Source of the DNA: an uncultured Acetatifactor sp.
GTDB taxonomy: Bacteria > Bacillota > Clostridia > Lachnospirales > Lachnospiraceae
Assembly: GCA_910584235.1 (NCBI GenBank)
Contig: CAJTZD010000055.1
Span: 1-17,255, forward strand
DNA length: 17,255 nt
Direction of reading: 5' to 3'
The position numbers and the translations under genes were made by a program. Every line of letters begins with the position of its first letter. The first letter of the stretch is position 1. Shown piece by piece: positions 1 through 7,154 of the stretch. The notes beneath the pieces are model-generated. The model was not told where the DNA came from, searched no databases, and saw nothing but the letters and a program-made list of their open reading frames with translations.

Positions 1-299
1 TATTTTACAGGCTTAAGATTGGCAATTTGTTTTTCTTTAAAAAGTTTGGAAATATTTTCCTCCGCTTTTCCCTTGTATTCCTCCGCCAGTATATGCTCCC
101 CTGAAAAAAGCTCGTTCAGACTAATGCCCAGAACATCGCACAAAGGCTGTAAAAGCGACACGTCCGGCATTCCTCTTCCGTTTTCCCATTTGGAGACAGC
201 CTGACTGGTAATCTCTAAAGCTTCGGCAAGCTGCATTTGTGTCAGATTTTTCTCTCTCCTGCACTGTGCAATAAATGCGCCTATTCTTTTCTGATCCAT
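1..299 (-). CDS. XRE-family helix-turn-helix transcriptional regulator (3' end outside window)
   Basis: Reading leftward from the ATG at 299-297, an open frame runs to the window edge (99 codons, then TA). The N-terminal 65 or so residues form a typical XRE/Cro-CI helix-turn-helix: LTQMQLAEALEIT is followed by SQAVSKWENGR, the usual recognition-helix signature, and then by PDVSLLQPLCDVLGISLNELF. Residues after about 68 (GEHILAEEYKGKAEE...) are a charged helical linker. The window cannot show whether the protein stops here or continues into an effector or membrane domain. A strong ribosome site (AAAGGAGG, 309-316) lies 9 nt upstream of the ATG. The gene is divergent from the compartment genes, so it could be a local regulator, but nothing in the sequence proves it controls them. 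Confidence 0.8.
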   Translation of the reverse strand, partial: MDQKRIGAFIAQCRREKNLTQMQLAEALEITSQAVSKWENGRGMPDVSLLQPLCDVLGISLNELFSGEHILAEEYKGKAEENISKLFKEKQIANLKPVK

Positions 300-315
300 A
301 CAATGAATCCTCCTT

Positions 316-332
316 TGCTGTATTTGACAGCA
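316..332. promoter_or_regulatory. Palindrome just upstream of the XRE gene, possible auto-operator
   Basis: TGCTGT-ATTTG-ACAGCA is a perfect 6-bp inverted repeat with a 5-bp spacer, immediately upstream of the ribosome site of the XRE regulator. XRE repressors often bind such short palindromes in their own promoters. A TATACT-like -10 (minus strand, about 333-338) lies next to it but has no good -35. Confidence 0.3.
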
Positions 333-409
333 GTATATCAAAAAGAGAATCTATTTAGAACATACGAGGCGTTGAATCCATACTAAACGCTCCGTTGAGC
401 GCCGCAAAT

Positions 410-863
410 TCAGGTTGTATAATGCCAGAGAATCCCTATTCCTGCCTTTCTCCCGGCTTCGGACTTTCTGTACTCCATTATAGCAGCTTTCTTGTTATTC
501 CACAAATATTTCTGGACGGTAGTTATTAAGAAGACTGATGATTCCGCTCCAGGAAAACAGTACTTGCAGTAATCGCCGGATTTGCTTCCGTCAGCGTTCC
601 TGCCGTGATCCTCCTCCTGCATTTTCCTGCCGCAGCTCTGACAGATATTTTCACTGCCGATTCCCAAAGCCATAACGCGCCTATGCTCTGCCAAAAGATC
701 CTCCACCCAGTAGTTTTGGACAAATTTATACAGACTGTCCCAGTTCCCATTTGGAGACGGACTGGCGGGAGACCTGCAAAAGCTCAGCCAGACGTTCCTG
801 TGTCAGCCCTTTGCCGATACGGAGATTGTTGCGCTGAGGAATGCATGACGCAAAAAACAACAT
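410..863 (-). pseudogene. Decayed XRE regulator with C-terminal zinc ribbon
   Basis: On the minus strand, 863-726 encodes a helix-turn-helix (LTQERLAELLQVSRQSVSKW) that stops at a TAA at 728-726. The following sequence in another frame (706-410) reads EDLLAEHRRVM and then a Cys-rich zinc ribbon (ICQSCGRKMQEEDHG, NADGSKSGDYCKYCF). HTH plus this zinc-ribbon arrangement occurs as one protein in Clostridia, so this looks like one gene broken between the HTH and the linker. The HTH lacks a convincing start: the first residues (MLFFASCIPQRNN) do not look like a normal N-terminus. The sequence after YCKYCF does not resemble the expected ribbon end. Both ends therefore seem eroded. It lies directly upstream of, and divergent from, the GRE promoter, where a local regulator would be expected. 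Confidence 0.65.
477..505 (-). promoter_or_regulatory. Possible leftward promoter inside the decayed regulator
   Basis: On the minus strand, TTGTGG (505-500) and TATAAT (482-477) are separated by exactly 17 bp. The -10 is perfect but the -35 matches only in the TTG. It points toward the intact XRE gene, whose start is about 180 bp downstream. The stretch 300-410 between them holds no gene, only the XRE ribosome site and palindrome. Confidence 0.25.
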
Positions 864-912
864 AAAACAATAAAAACCCACAAAAATGTTAATAAAAATA
901 ATGCCAGATTCA

Positions 913-941
913 TTGACATCTGACGGATATGGGCATATACT
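913..941 (+). promoter_or_regulatory. Sigma-A promoter for the GRE gene
   Basis: TTGACA (913-918), a 17-bp spacer and TATACT (936-941): a perfect -35, a one-mismatch -10 and ideal spacing. The spacer/-10 junction carries an inverted repeat ATATG-GG-CATAT (927-938), a possible operator. The segment 932-951 is nearly identical to the corresponding part of the promoter at 12049-12077. Transcription would start near 948, leaving a leader of about 200 nt before the GRE ATG. Confidence 0.8.
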
Positions 942-1044
942 GGACAATAAGGATATTTGTGGGCGCATGTCCAGGGGAACCGGAAGCAGCAACGGCCGGC
1001 AGCCCGGCGATACAAGGCAGAGCTCACAGGCCGAAGCGAAAAGA

Positions 1045-1096
1045 ATAAGAAAACAAAATAAGAAAACAAAATAAGAAAACAAGATAAGAGCAAGAA
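1045..1096 (+). repeat. 13-bp tandem repeats in the GRE leader
   Basis: ATAAGAAAACAAA occurs at 1045, 1058 and 1071 (the third copy ends in G), with a degraded fourth unit at 1084 (ATAAGAGCAAGAA). The array is almost pure A/G with C, has no potential to pair with itself, and ends about 58 nt before the GRE start codon. It would be an unstructured segment of the 5' leader. Confidence 0.9.
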
Positions 1097-1153
1097 GACA
1101 AAACGATAATGAAATACGAGAATGCGAAGCAGACAGTACGGAAAGGAGCATCC

Positions 1154-3700
1154 ATGGCAAAATATTATACACAGGAAATTCCCAAAACGGAGCGAATCCC
1201 CAAGCTGGTGGCACATCTGTACGCCAAGATGCCGGAGATTGAGTCCGCCCGGGCGAGGCTGATCACGGAATCCTACAAAGCAACGGAGGACAAGCCCGTC
1301 ATCATGCGGCGTGCCCTTGCTTTTGCGCATATTCTGGACAATATTCCCATCATTATCAGGGAAGATGAGCTTGTAGTGGGCAGCACTACCATCGCTCCCA
1401 GGGGCTGTCAGACCTATCCGGAGTTCTCCTATAAATGGCTGGAGGCGGAGTTCGAGACCGTGGCTGAGCGGAAAGCAGACCCTTTCTACATAGCGGAGGA
1501 GACCAAGAGGGAGCTGCTGGCGGCGGACGCCTACTGGGAGGGGAAGACCACCAGCGACCTTGCCACTGCCCTCATGACCGAGGAGACCAGGAAAGCCATT
1601 GAGCACAATATCTTTACCCCCGGCAACTATTTCTACAACGGCGTGGGGCATGTGACCGTCCAGTATGACAAGGTACTGGCCATGGGCTACAGAGGGATTA
1701 CCCACGAGATACAGGAGGAACTGGACAGGTGCAATCCCGGAGACGGGGATTACTGCACCAAGAGCCAGTTCCTGAAAGCCGCTATCATAAGCTGCGAGGC
1801 GGTGATTCGCTATGCACATAGATATGCGGAACTGGCAAAGAAAGAGGCGGCTGCCTGCAGCGACCCTGTAAGGAAGCAGGAGCTGCAGCAGATTGCGGCC
1901 AACTGCGCAAGGGTGCCGGAGCATGGGGCCGCCACGTTCCATGAGGCCTGCCAGAGCTTCTGGTTCGTGCAGCAGCTCCTGCAGCTGGAGTCCAGCGGGC
2001 ACTCCATCTCCCCGGGACGCTTCGACCAGTATATGTATCCTTACTATAAGAAAGACCTGGAGGCCGGGAGGCTGACCAGGGAATCCGCCCAGGAGCTGAT
2101 TGACTGTATCTGGGTAAAATTGAACGATTTGAACAAATGCCGTGACGCCGCCAGCGCGGAGGGCTTCGCGGGCTACAGCCTGTTCCAGAATTTGATCGTG
2201 GGCGGACAGGACAAAGAGGGGGTAGACGTGACCAATGACCTGAGCTTCATGTGCATCACGGCCTCCAGGCATGTGTTCCTGCCCCAGCCCTCCCTATCCA
2301 TCCGAGTGTGGAACAAGTCGCCCCACGAGCTGCTGCTGAAAGCGGCGGATCTGACGCGGACGGGCATCGGCCTGCCTGCGTACTACAATGATGAAGTCAT
2401 TATCCCTTCGCTCCTGAGCAGAGGCCTTACCCTGGAGGACGCCAGGGACTACAATATCATCGGCTGCGTGGAGCCCCAGAAGGCCGGGAAGACGGAAGGC
2501 TGGCATGACGCGGCGTTCTACAATATGTGCCGCCCTCTGGAGCTGGTGTTCTCCAACGGCTGGGACAAGGGCGAGAAAATCAGCATAGAGACCGGGGCCG
2601 TGGAGGAGATGACCACCTTCGAGGAGTTCTATGATGCCTATAAGAAGCAGATGGAGTATAACATCTCCCTGCTGGTGAACGCGGACAACGCCATCGACGT
2701 GGCCCATGCCACCAGATGCCCCCTGCCGTACCTGTCCTGCATGGTGGACGACTGCATCAAGAGGGGAAAGACCGTTCAGGAGGGCGGCGCAGTCTACAAT
2801 TTCACCGGGCCTCAGGGATTCGGCATCGCCAACATGGCGGACTCGCTGTATGCGATTAAGAAACTGGTATTTGACGAGAAAAAGGTGACTTTGGCGGAGT
2901 ACAAGCGGGCGCTGGCCATGAACTACGGACAGGGCTTCGATGCCGTCAGCGCCGGGGAAATCGTCACGGAGATTCTCAAGGAGATTCGCAACAATCTCCC
3001 TGAGACGGACAGAAACGGCATGACCCTGGACGAAGCCCGGATTGCGGACATGATTGCCGCAGTGATGAACGCGGAGCTTCCGGAGGAGGAGAAGAAGAGA
3101 TACGAAGATCTCCGGGCCATGATAGATGAAGTGCCCAAGTTCGGAAACGACAACGAGGAAGTGGACATGTTCGCCAGAGATGTGGCGTATACTTACACCA
3201 AGCCGCTATTGAAGTACCGCAATCCCAGAGGAGGCCAGTTCCAGGCGGGGCTGTATCCCGTGTCGGCAAACGTGCCCCTGGGGGCCCAGACCGGGGCCAC
3301 CCCGGACGGCAGGCTTGCACACTTCCCGGTGGCGGACGGCGTGTCCCCCTCTGCGGGCAAGGATGTGTACGGCCCCACCGCGGCGGCGAATTCCGTATCC
3401 AAGTTGGATCACGGCATCGCCTCTAACGGCACCCTGTTCAATCAGAAATTCCATCCCACGGCTCTCAGCGGCGAGAAAGGCCTGGAGAATTTCGTGGCGC
3501 TGATTCGCTCTTATTTCGACCAGAAGGGAAGCCATATGCAGTTCAATGTGGTGGACAGGCAGACCCTTTTGGATGCCCAGGCCCATCCGGAGAAGTACGC
3601 CCATTTGGTGGTGCGGGTGGCGGGGTACAGCGCGCTGTTTACCACGCTGTCCAAGTCCCTGCAGGACGATATTATAAGGAGGACGGAGCAGGGGTTCTAG
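1154..3700 (+). CDS. Glycyl radical enzyme, B12-independent 1,2-propanediol dehydratase type
   Basis: An 848-residue PFL-like/glycyl radical enzyme. It probably dehydrates 1,2-propanediol to propanal inside the microcompartment; a glycerol dehydratase role is the alternative. The active-site loop reads GCVEPQ with thiyl Cys438 and Glu440, followed by Asp452 in GWHDAAFYN. His166 (NGVGHVTVQYD) matches the substrate-binding His of this subgroup. The C-terminal radical loop is RVAGYSALF with glycyl-radical Gly824, 24 residues from the end, as the family requires. The ATG at 1154 is chosen because AAAGGAG precedes it by 5-6 nt and the protein then starts at the usual family position; an in-frame ATG at 1109 has no good ribosome site. 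No encapsulation-peptide-like helix is visible at either end. Downstream genes follow without a visible terminator, but the activase lies 4.5 kb away instead of adjacent. Confidence 0.93.
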   Translation: MAKYYTQEIPKTERIPKLVAHLYAKMPEIESARARLITESYKATEDKPVIMRRALAFAHILDNIPIIIREDELVVGSTTIAPRGCQTYPEFSYKWLEAEFETVAERKADPFYIAEETKRELLAADAYWEGKTTSDLATALMTEETRKAIEHNIFTPGNYFYNGVGHVTVQYDKVLAMGYRGITHEIQEELDRCNPGDGDYCTKSQFLKAAIISCEAVIRYAHRYAELAKKEAAACSDPVRKQELQQIAANCARVPEHGAATFHEACQSFWFVQQLLQLESSGHSISPGRFDQYMYPYYKKDLEAGRLTRESAQELIDCIWVKLNDLNKCRDAASAEGFAGYSLFQNLIVGGQDKEGVDVTNDLSFMCITASRHVFLPQPSLSIRVWNKSPHELLLKAADLTRTGIGLPAYYNDEVIIPSLLSRGLTLEDARDYNIIGCVEPQKAGKTEGWHDAAFYNMCRPLELVFSNGWDKGEKISIETGAVEEMTTFEEFYDAYKKQMEYNISLLVNADNAIDVAHATRCPLPYLSCMVDDCIKRGKTVQEGGAVYNFTGPQGFGIANMADSLYAIKKLVFDEKKVTLAEYKRALAMNYGQGFDAVSAGEIVTEILKEIRNNLPETDRNGMTLDEARIADMIAAVMNAELPEEEKKRYEDLRAMIDEVPKFGNDNEEVDMFARDVAYTYTKPLLKYRNPRGGQFQAGLYPVSANVPLGAQTGATPDGRLAHFPVADGVSPSAGKDVYGPTAAANSVSKLDHGIASNGTLFNQKFHPTALSGEKGLENFVALIRSYFDQKGSHMQFNVVDRQTLLDAQAHPEKYAHLVVRVAGYSALFTTLSKSLQDDIIRRTEQGF

Positions 3701-3766
3701 GAGCGGGAGGATTGCTTGCAGAGCTAAGGAAAGATAAAGGGTACACTGTGGAGGGGGATTGGAGAA

Positions 3767-4123
3767 ATGATTATTTTAGATAAAACATATACAGTGAAAG
3801 AACTGAATGAAATAAAGCCATTTGCAAACGGATTTGTGAAAGGAGTTGTGGATCTGAATCAAGAACTGGTTGCACTGGATGCGGATATGCATTATGAACT
3901 GGCTGATTATCTGAAAGAACAGCGGAGCTCAAAGGAAATTGACATGTGGGGATTTAATCTGTGGCTTGAGAACCAGTCAATGGATGATATTTTGGAATAT
4001 GATTCCTTTATCAATATCCATAATAATCAGCTTCATGGCTTTCCGCGTGGCGGAATGGGAATATTGGATGCGGATATCATGGCAAGAGCAACGGAGGTAA
4101 TTTGCAAATGGATTCAGTTTTGA
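3767..4123 (+). CDS. Small protein resembling DUF5674
   Basis: 118 residues. The pattern VKGVVDLNQELVALDADMH, then EIDMWGFNLW, then a YDSFINI segment recalls the DUF5674 family (VVD..., HxD/E-rich helix, DxWGxNxxP, SxINIRP). The match is from memory, so it is moderate. The biochemical role of the family is unknown to me. The gene is clearly more AT-rich than the GRE gene before it, as is its partner, which suggests a separate origin. The start has GGAG close upstream (GGAGAA-ATG, with GGAGGGGG a little further away). The stop overlaps the next gene by 16 nt, and the next gene's ribosome site (GGAGGT) lies inside this one, so the two are probably translated as a pair. Confidence 0.7.
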   Translation: MIILDKTYTVKELNEIKPFANGFVKGVVDLNQELVALDADMHYELADYLKEQRSSKEIDMWGFNLWLENQSMDDILEYDSFINIHNNQLHGFPRGGMGILDADIMARATEVICKWIQF

Positions 4124-4407
4124 ATGAAAAGTGGTTTGAGTTATCCCTTGTACAGCAGATGATAAACATTGGAAATGAGGTCAAACGGGCACTGAAATTT
4201 ACTTCAGATCCGAATAAGAGAAATATGTTTTTTGACAGAGCGATCCAGTATACGAATTTTACAATGGAAGATCCTAAAAACGCTCATGTATTGTCGGAGT
4301 TACTGATTAGTAAAGAAGTGCTGGAAGATTATTGCGGAGAACATCATCTTGCCTGTACCGGGGAACAGATTAACGGATATTATCAAGCTTTTCAATACCT
4401 TTTGTAG
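4108..4407 (+). CDS. Small all-helical protein of unknown function, paired with the DUF5674-like gene
   Basis: 99 residues, predicted from composition to be nearly all alpha-helical: SLVQQMINIGNEVKRALKF, then a MFFDRAIQYTNFTMEDP segment and a final helix with YYQAFQYLL. There is no signal peptide or membrane segment. I do not recognise a named family; the helical pattern is HEPN- or four-helix-bundle-like in appearance, but no RxxxxH catalytic motif is visible. The start is the ATG at 4108 with GGAGGT 9-10 nt before it, inside the upstream gene, and the frames overlap by 16 nt. The same AT-rich composition as its partner suggests the two moved together. Confidence 0.7.
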   Translation: MDSVLNEKWFELSLVQQMINIGNEVKRALKFTSDPNKRNMFFDRAIQYTNFTMEDPKNAHVLSELLISKEVLEDYCGEHHLACTGEQINGYYQAFQYLL

Positions 4408-4499
4408 CACTTTTGCGCGGCACCCTATTGGCAGCAGAAAACAGCAGGCCATAAGAGCCGGGGAAAGTGACGCAGCTTGAATTTTATGGAGGAAAAACG

Positions 4500-5135
4500 A
4501 TGAGGAAATATGCGGTCTTATTATATCCGGACTTTTCTTTGCAGGAGATCACCTGTCTCACATCCGCGCTTGCGATCTGGTTCGGCGAGAAGATTGATTA
4601 TATCGCAAGCGAAGATAAGGAATATATAAGCGAGGAGGGTTTCCGCATCCTCCCTACCCGGACATGCGCAGAAGCAAAGATAACGGACTACGATTGCGTG
4701 ATAATGCCGGGAACAATCAACCCGCTGCCTGCGCTGTTCGACGATGCGCTGATCGACTTCCTCAGGAGCGGAGTGGATTCGGATGTGGTTTTTGCAGCGA
4801 TTTCCTCCTCCCCGATCCTGCTGTCGAAAGCGGGAATCTTAAATGGCAGGAAATTCACCTCCGGTTATTTCATGCAGATGGCGGACGCTTTTGGCTTTGT
4901 GGAAAAGGAGAATTTCATACACAAAGGAATCGTGAAAGACAGAAACGTAATAACAGGAATCGGGATGTTTTTCAGAGAATTTGCAGAAGCCGTGCTGCGA
5001 AGATTCGGGTATGACATCGGGGAATGCTTTATGCGCGAAAAGCCGGAGGATTTTTCGGAAGATGAGCTGACCTTCTACTGGACGGATGAGGAATATCAGG
5101 AATTCCTGGAGGAATTGAAGGCTTACGCAGAATGA
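4500..5135 (+). CDS. DJ-1/PfpI family protein with Ser at the nucleophile position
   Basis: 211 residues with the class I glutamine-amidotransferase-like fold of the DJ-1/PfpI superfamily. The N-terminal strand is KYAVLLYPDFSLQEIT, the middle has DCVIMPGTINP, and the nucleophile-elbow region reads VFAAISSSPILLSKAGILNGRKFTSG. In canonical members this is AAICxAPxxLAxAGLLxGRxxT with a reactive Cys; here residue 102 is Ser. The Glu/Asp usually found near the start (D18 or E22 region) cannot be assigned with certainty. The protein may act as a sensor or binding protein instead of a Cys-dependent deglycase, or it may belong to a subgroup that normally has Ser. The ATG at 4500 is preceded by GGAGG at 7 nt. 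It has no evident link to the compartment. Confidence 0.82.
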   Translation: MRKYAVLLYPDFSLQEITCLTSALAIWFGEKIDYIASEDKEYISEEGFRILPTRTCAEAKITDYDCVIMPGTINPLPALFDDALIDFLRSGVDSDVVFAAISSSPILLSKAGILNGRKFTSGYFMQMADAFGFVEKENFIHKGIVKDRNVITGIGMFFREFAEAVLRRFGYDIGECFMREKPEDFSEDELTFYWTDEEYQEFLEELKAYAE

Positions 5136-5164
5136 AAAATATTTTTCACCAAACTGCCTGAAGG

Positions 5165-5278
5165 ATGCGTTGAAAATCGAGGGCTGTGCTGTAAATTGGA
5201 GAATGCGCTGTAAGTCAAGGGCTGCGCCGTAAATTGGGGAATGCGCTGTAAGTCAAGGACTGCCCTGTAATAGGGAGG
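5165..5278. repeat. Six-unit 19-bp tandem repeat array with 38-bp higher-order period
   Basis: Six head-to-tail 19-bp units start at 5165, 5184, 5203, 5222, 5241 and 5260. The consensus is about NTGCGCTGTAARTYRRGGR. Units alternate: odd units begin ATGCG and contain AAGTCAAGG, and even units begin CTG and contain GTAAATTGG, so two 19-mers form a 38-bp repeat present three times. It lies between the DJ-1-like gene and the methyltransferase. No conserved reading frame explains it, since 19 and 38 are not multiples of three. Confidence 0.9.
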
Positions 5279-5312
5279 CGGGCCGGCGGAAAACCGCGGG
5301 AGGGTATGATTT

Positions 5313-5474
5313 ATGATTCGCCGGGAGATATTGCAGATTGCCATGGAACAGTATAAAGCTGGAGTCCGTCGTGAAGGAGATGAACGGAGAGACGGAATAA
5401 CACAAGCCGGAAAATTTGTGGACAATGAAAGCCCGGAGAAACGCAGAAGATGGAATAGAACTCCGCGGACATAA
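5313..5474 (+). pseudogene. Possible 53-codon remnant of an acetyltransferase-like gene
   Basis: ATG at 5313 after GGGAGGG opens a 53-residue frame starting MIRREILQIAMEQ, which resembles the N-terminus of a Lachnospiraceae GNAT-like protein (…ILQIAMEQSAxD…). After residue 13 the sequence becomes basic and non-descript (RREGDERRDG...), so the likeness ends. It could be the stub of a lost gene or chance. Apart from this and the 19-bp array, 5136-5487 shows no gene. Confidence 0.25.
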
Positions 5475-5487
5475 AAGGAAAGACATT

Positions 5488-6351
5488 ATGAGGGAAAATA
5501 GGAATACGATTTGGTCGGAACATGTGCAGGGCATCATGACGCTGTATCTCAGCAGAAAATTAAGATTTGATGATATGTTCTTTACGCAGTATGAAGGACT
5601 GTTTGATTTGGACAGGAGCGCCGAGATAAAAATTCTGGAGATTGGCTGCGGCCCGGGAGCGTTGGCAGAATCCCTGCACAGATGGTATCCAGGAGCGCAT
5701 ATCACCGCCATCGACAGGGACAGCAATTTCATTTCGTTTGCGAAGGAGAACATTCCGGGCGTGGATTTCAGAGAGGGCGATGCGACTCGCCTTCCCTTTG
5801 AGGACGGAACCTTTGACGTTACCATTTCTAATACGGTTCAGGAGCATGTGGAGCCCGCTGCTTTCTGGGGCGAGCAGAGACGGGTGCTGAAGCCGGGCGG
5901 CGTATGCCTGTGCCTTTCCGCGCGAAAAGGGCTCCATTGTACCGCGCCATGCCTGGAGAAAACGGAAAAAGAGAAAGCTTTTTGGGAGAGCATTCTCCAA
6001 TCAGAGGATGACCTGGAGAAATTCAGAGTCTGCAGATTTCCCATGTCTGAGTCTGAAATCCCTGCATCCATGGAGAAGAACGGGTTTATAGATGTTATCA
6101 CTGGATATGCCGTCATCGACCTTACACCTGATGCTCCAAAGTATTCGGCGGATATGGCAGAACGAATGATTGAGGCGATGCACCAAAATGATATAGAGGC
6201 TGTGGAATCGGCACACTCCGACCAGACGGTAGAAATTCTCTCCGTTATCAATTCCAAATATGAGGAACGGCTCCGCCTGTACAGAGAGGGAAGAAAGCAG
6301 TGGGACACCTCAGTGTCCATAACCATGATTATCCGGGGAGTAAAGGGATGA
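5488..6351 (+). CDS. Class I SAM-dependent methyltransferase
   Basis: 287 residues. Motif I is ILEIGCGPGAL (about 49-59), the acidic residue after strand 2 is Asp76 in HITAIDRD, and the next motifs read REGDATRLPFEDGTFDVTIS and the usual post-motif VLKPGG. This is the Methyltransf_11/25 type that methylates a small molecule; the substrate cannot be inferred. The ATG at 5488 is preferred (AAAGGAAAG 5-12 nt upstream, natural N-terminus MRENRNTIW); an in-frame ATG at 5416 has no ribosome site. The gap to the next gene is about 90 nt. It has no known role in propanediol metabolism. Confidence 0.88.
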   Translation: MRENRNTIWSEHVQGIMTLYLSRKLRFDDMFFTQYEGLFDLDRSAEIKILEIGCGPGALAESLHRWYPGAHITAIDRDSNFISFAKENIPGVDFREGDATRLPFEDGTFDVTISNTVQEHVEPAAFWGEQRRVLKPGGVCLCLSARKGLHCTAPCLEKTEKEKAFWESILQSEDDLEKFRVCRFPMSESEIPASMEKNGFIDVITGYAVIDLTPDAPKYSADMAERMIEAMHQNDIEAVESAHSDQTVEILSVINSKYEERLRLYREGRKQWDTSVSITMIIRGVKG

Positions 6352-6440
6352 CTTATATACGGTAATTAGCAGGAAGAATATTCCCCTGTGTGGAAGAATT
6401 CTTCCCAATTTGGAAGAATTTTCTCCTGTGGAGGTGTGGG

Positions 6441-7154
6441 ATGGATATTACTTTGCACTATCAGGAAAAAGGAGAGAAGGAGCCCCTTATCCTTCTGCAC
6501 GGGAACGGGGAGGACGGCTCTTATTTCAGGCACCAGATAGATTATTTCAGCGACAGATACAGAGTGATCGCTTTAGATACCAGGGGCCACGGCAAATCGC
6601 CGAGAGGAGTCAGACCTTTTACCATCAAGCAGTTCGCCTGTGATTTAAACGATTTTTTCACAGAGTTGGAGATTTCCAACGCAATCATTTTAGGATTTTC
6701 GGATGGGGCAAATATCGCCATGGAATTTGCGCTTGCCTATCCGGACAAGGTGAAAGCGCTGATTGTAAATGGAGGGAATCTGAACCCGGACGGGGTAAAA
6801 AGAACCACGCAGATTCCGATTGAAATAGGATATCGGATAGCCAAACGGTTTGCTTCCAAATCGACAGGTGCCAAACGGAATGCCGAAATGCTTGGCTTAA
6901 TGGTGAATGAGCCGAATATTGAGGCAGATGAACTGAGAAGAATAAAAGCGCCTACATTGGTAATCTGCGGAAGAAATGATATGATCAGGGAATCCCACAC
7001 AAAAATGATTGCGGATCATATACCTGGCGCAAAGCTATCAATCATTCAAGGGAATCATTTTATTGCGAATAAGAGGCATGCGGCATTTAACAAGGCAGTG
7101 GAAGACTTTTTACAGACCATCCCGATAGGGATGGCAGAAGAGAGAAGAAAATGA
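6441..7154 (+). CDS. Alpha/beta hydrolase
   Basis: 237 residues with the complete hydrolase triad in expected order: nucleophile Ser87 in GFSDGA, acid Asp180 in VICGRNDM, and His206 in IIQGNHF. An oxyanion-hole HGNGED motif sits at 20-25 and DTRGHGKS at 46-53. It is most like small esterase or RsbQ-type hydrolases; the substrate is unknown. There is no signal peptide, so it is cytosolic. The ATG at 6441 has GGAGGTGTGG just upstream. The stop overlaps the ATG of the next gene (ATGA at 7151-7154), so translation is probably coupled to the nucleoside phosphorylase. Confidence 0.87.
   Translation: MDITLHYQEKGEKEPLILLHGNGEDGSYFRHQIDYFSDRYRVIALDTRGHGKSPRGVRPFTIKQFACDLNDFFTELEISNAIILGFSDGANIAMEFALAYPDKVKALIVNGGNLNPDGVKRTTQIPIEIGYRIAKRFASKSTGAKRNAEMLGLMVNEPNIEADELRRIKAPTLVICGRNDMIRESHTKMIADHIPGAKLSIIQGNHFIANKRHAAFNKAVEDFLQTIPIGMAEERRK

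Noticed and set aside
886..1074. 62-codon plus-strand frame over the GRE promoter and leader
   Set aside because: It starts upstream of the promoter, has no ribosome site, and ends in the A-rich repeats.
1109..1153. Alternative ATG start for the GRE at 1109
   Set aside because: No ribosome site; the extra 15 residues lie outside the family's usual N-terminus, while 1154 has AAAGGAG.
803..2272. Long open frame on the minus strand opposite the GRE gene (489 codons)
   Set aside because: It is the antisense shadow of a GC-rich real gene; no family motif, no ribosome site, and the plus-strand GRE is unmistakable.
5165..5278. 19-bp repeats as a CRISPR array
   Set aside because: Units abut directly with no unique spacers and no cas genes are present.
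5123..5425. Minus-strand frame through the 19-bp repeats giving a periodic Pro/Ser-rich peptide
   Set aside because: The repeat period is not a multiple of three, and the frame has no start signal or domain.
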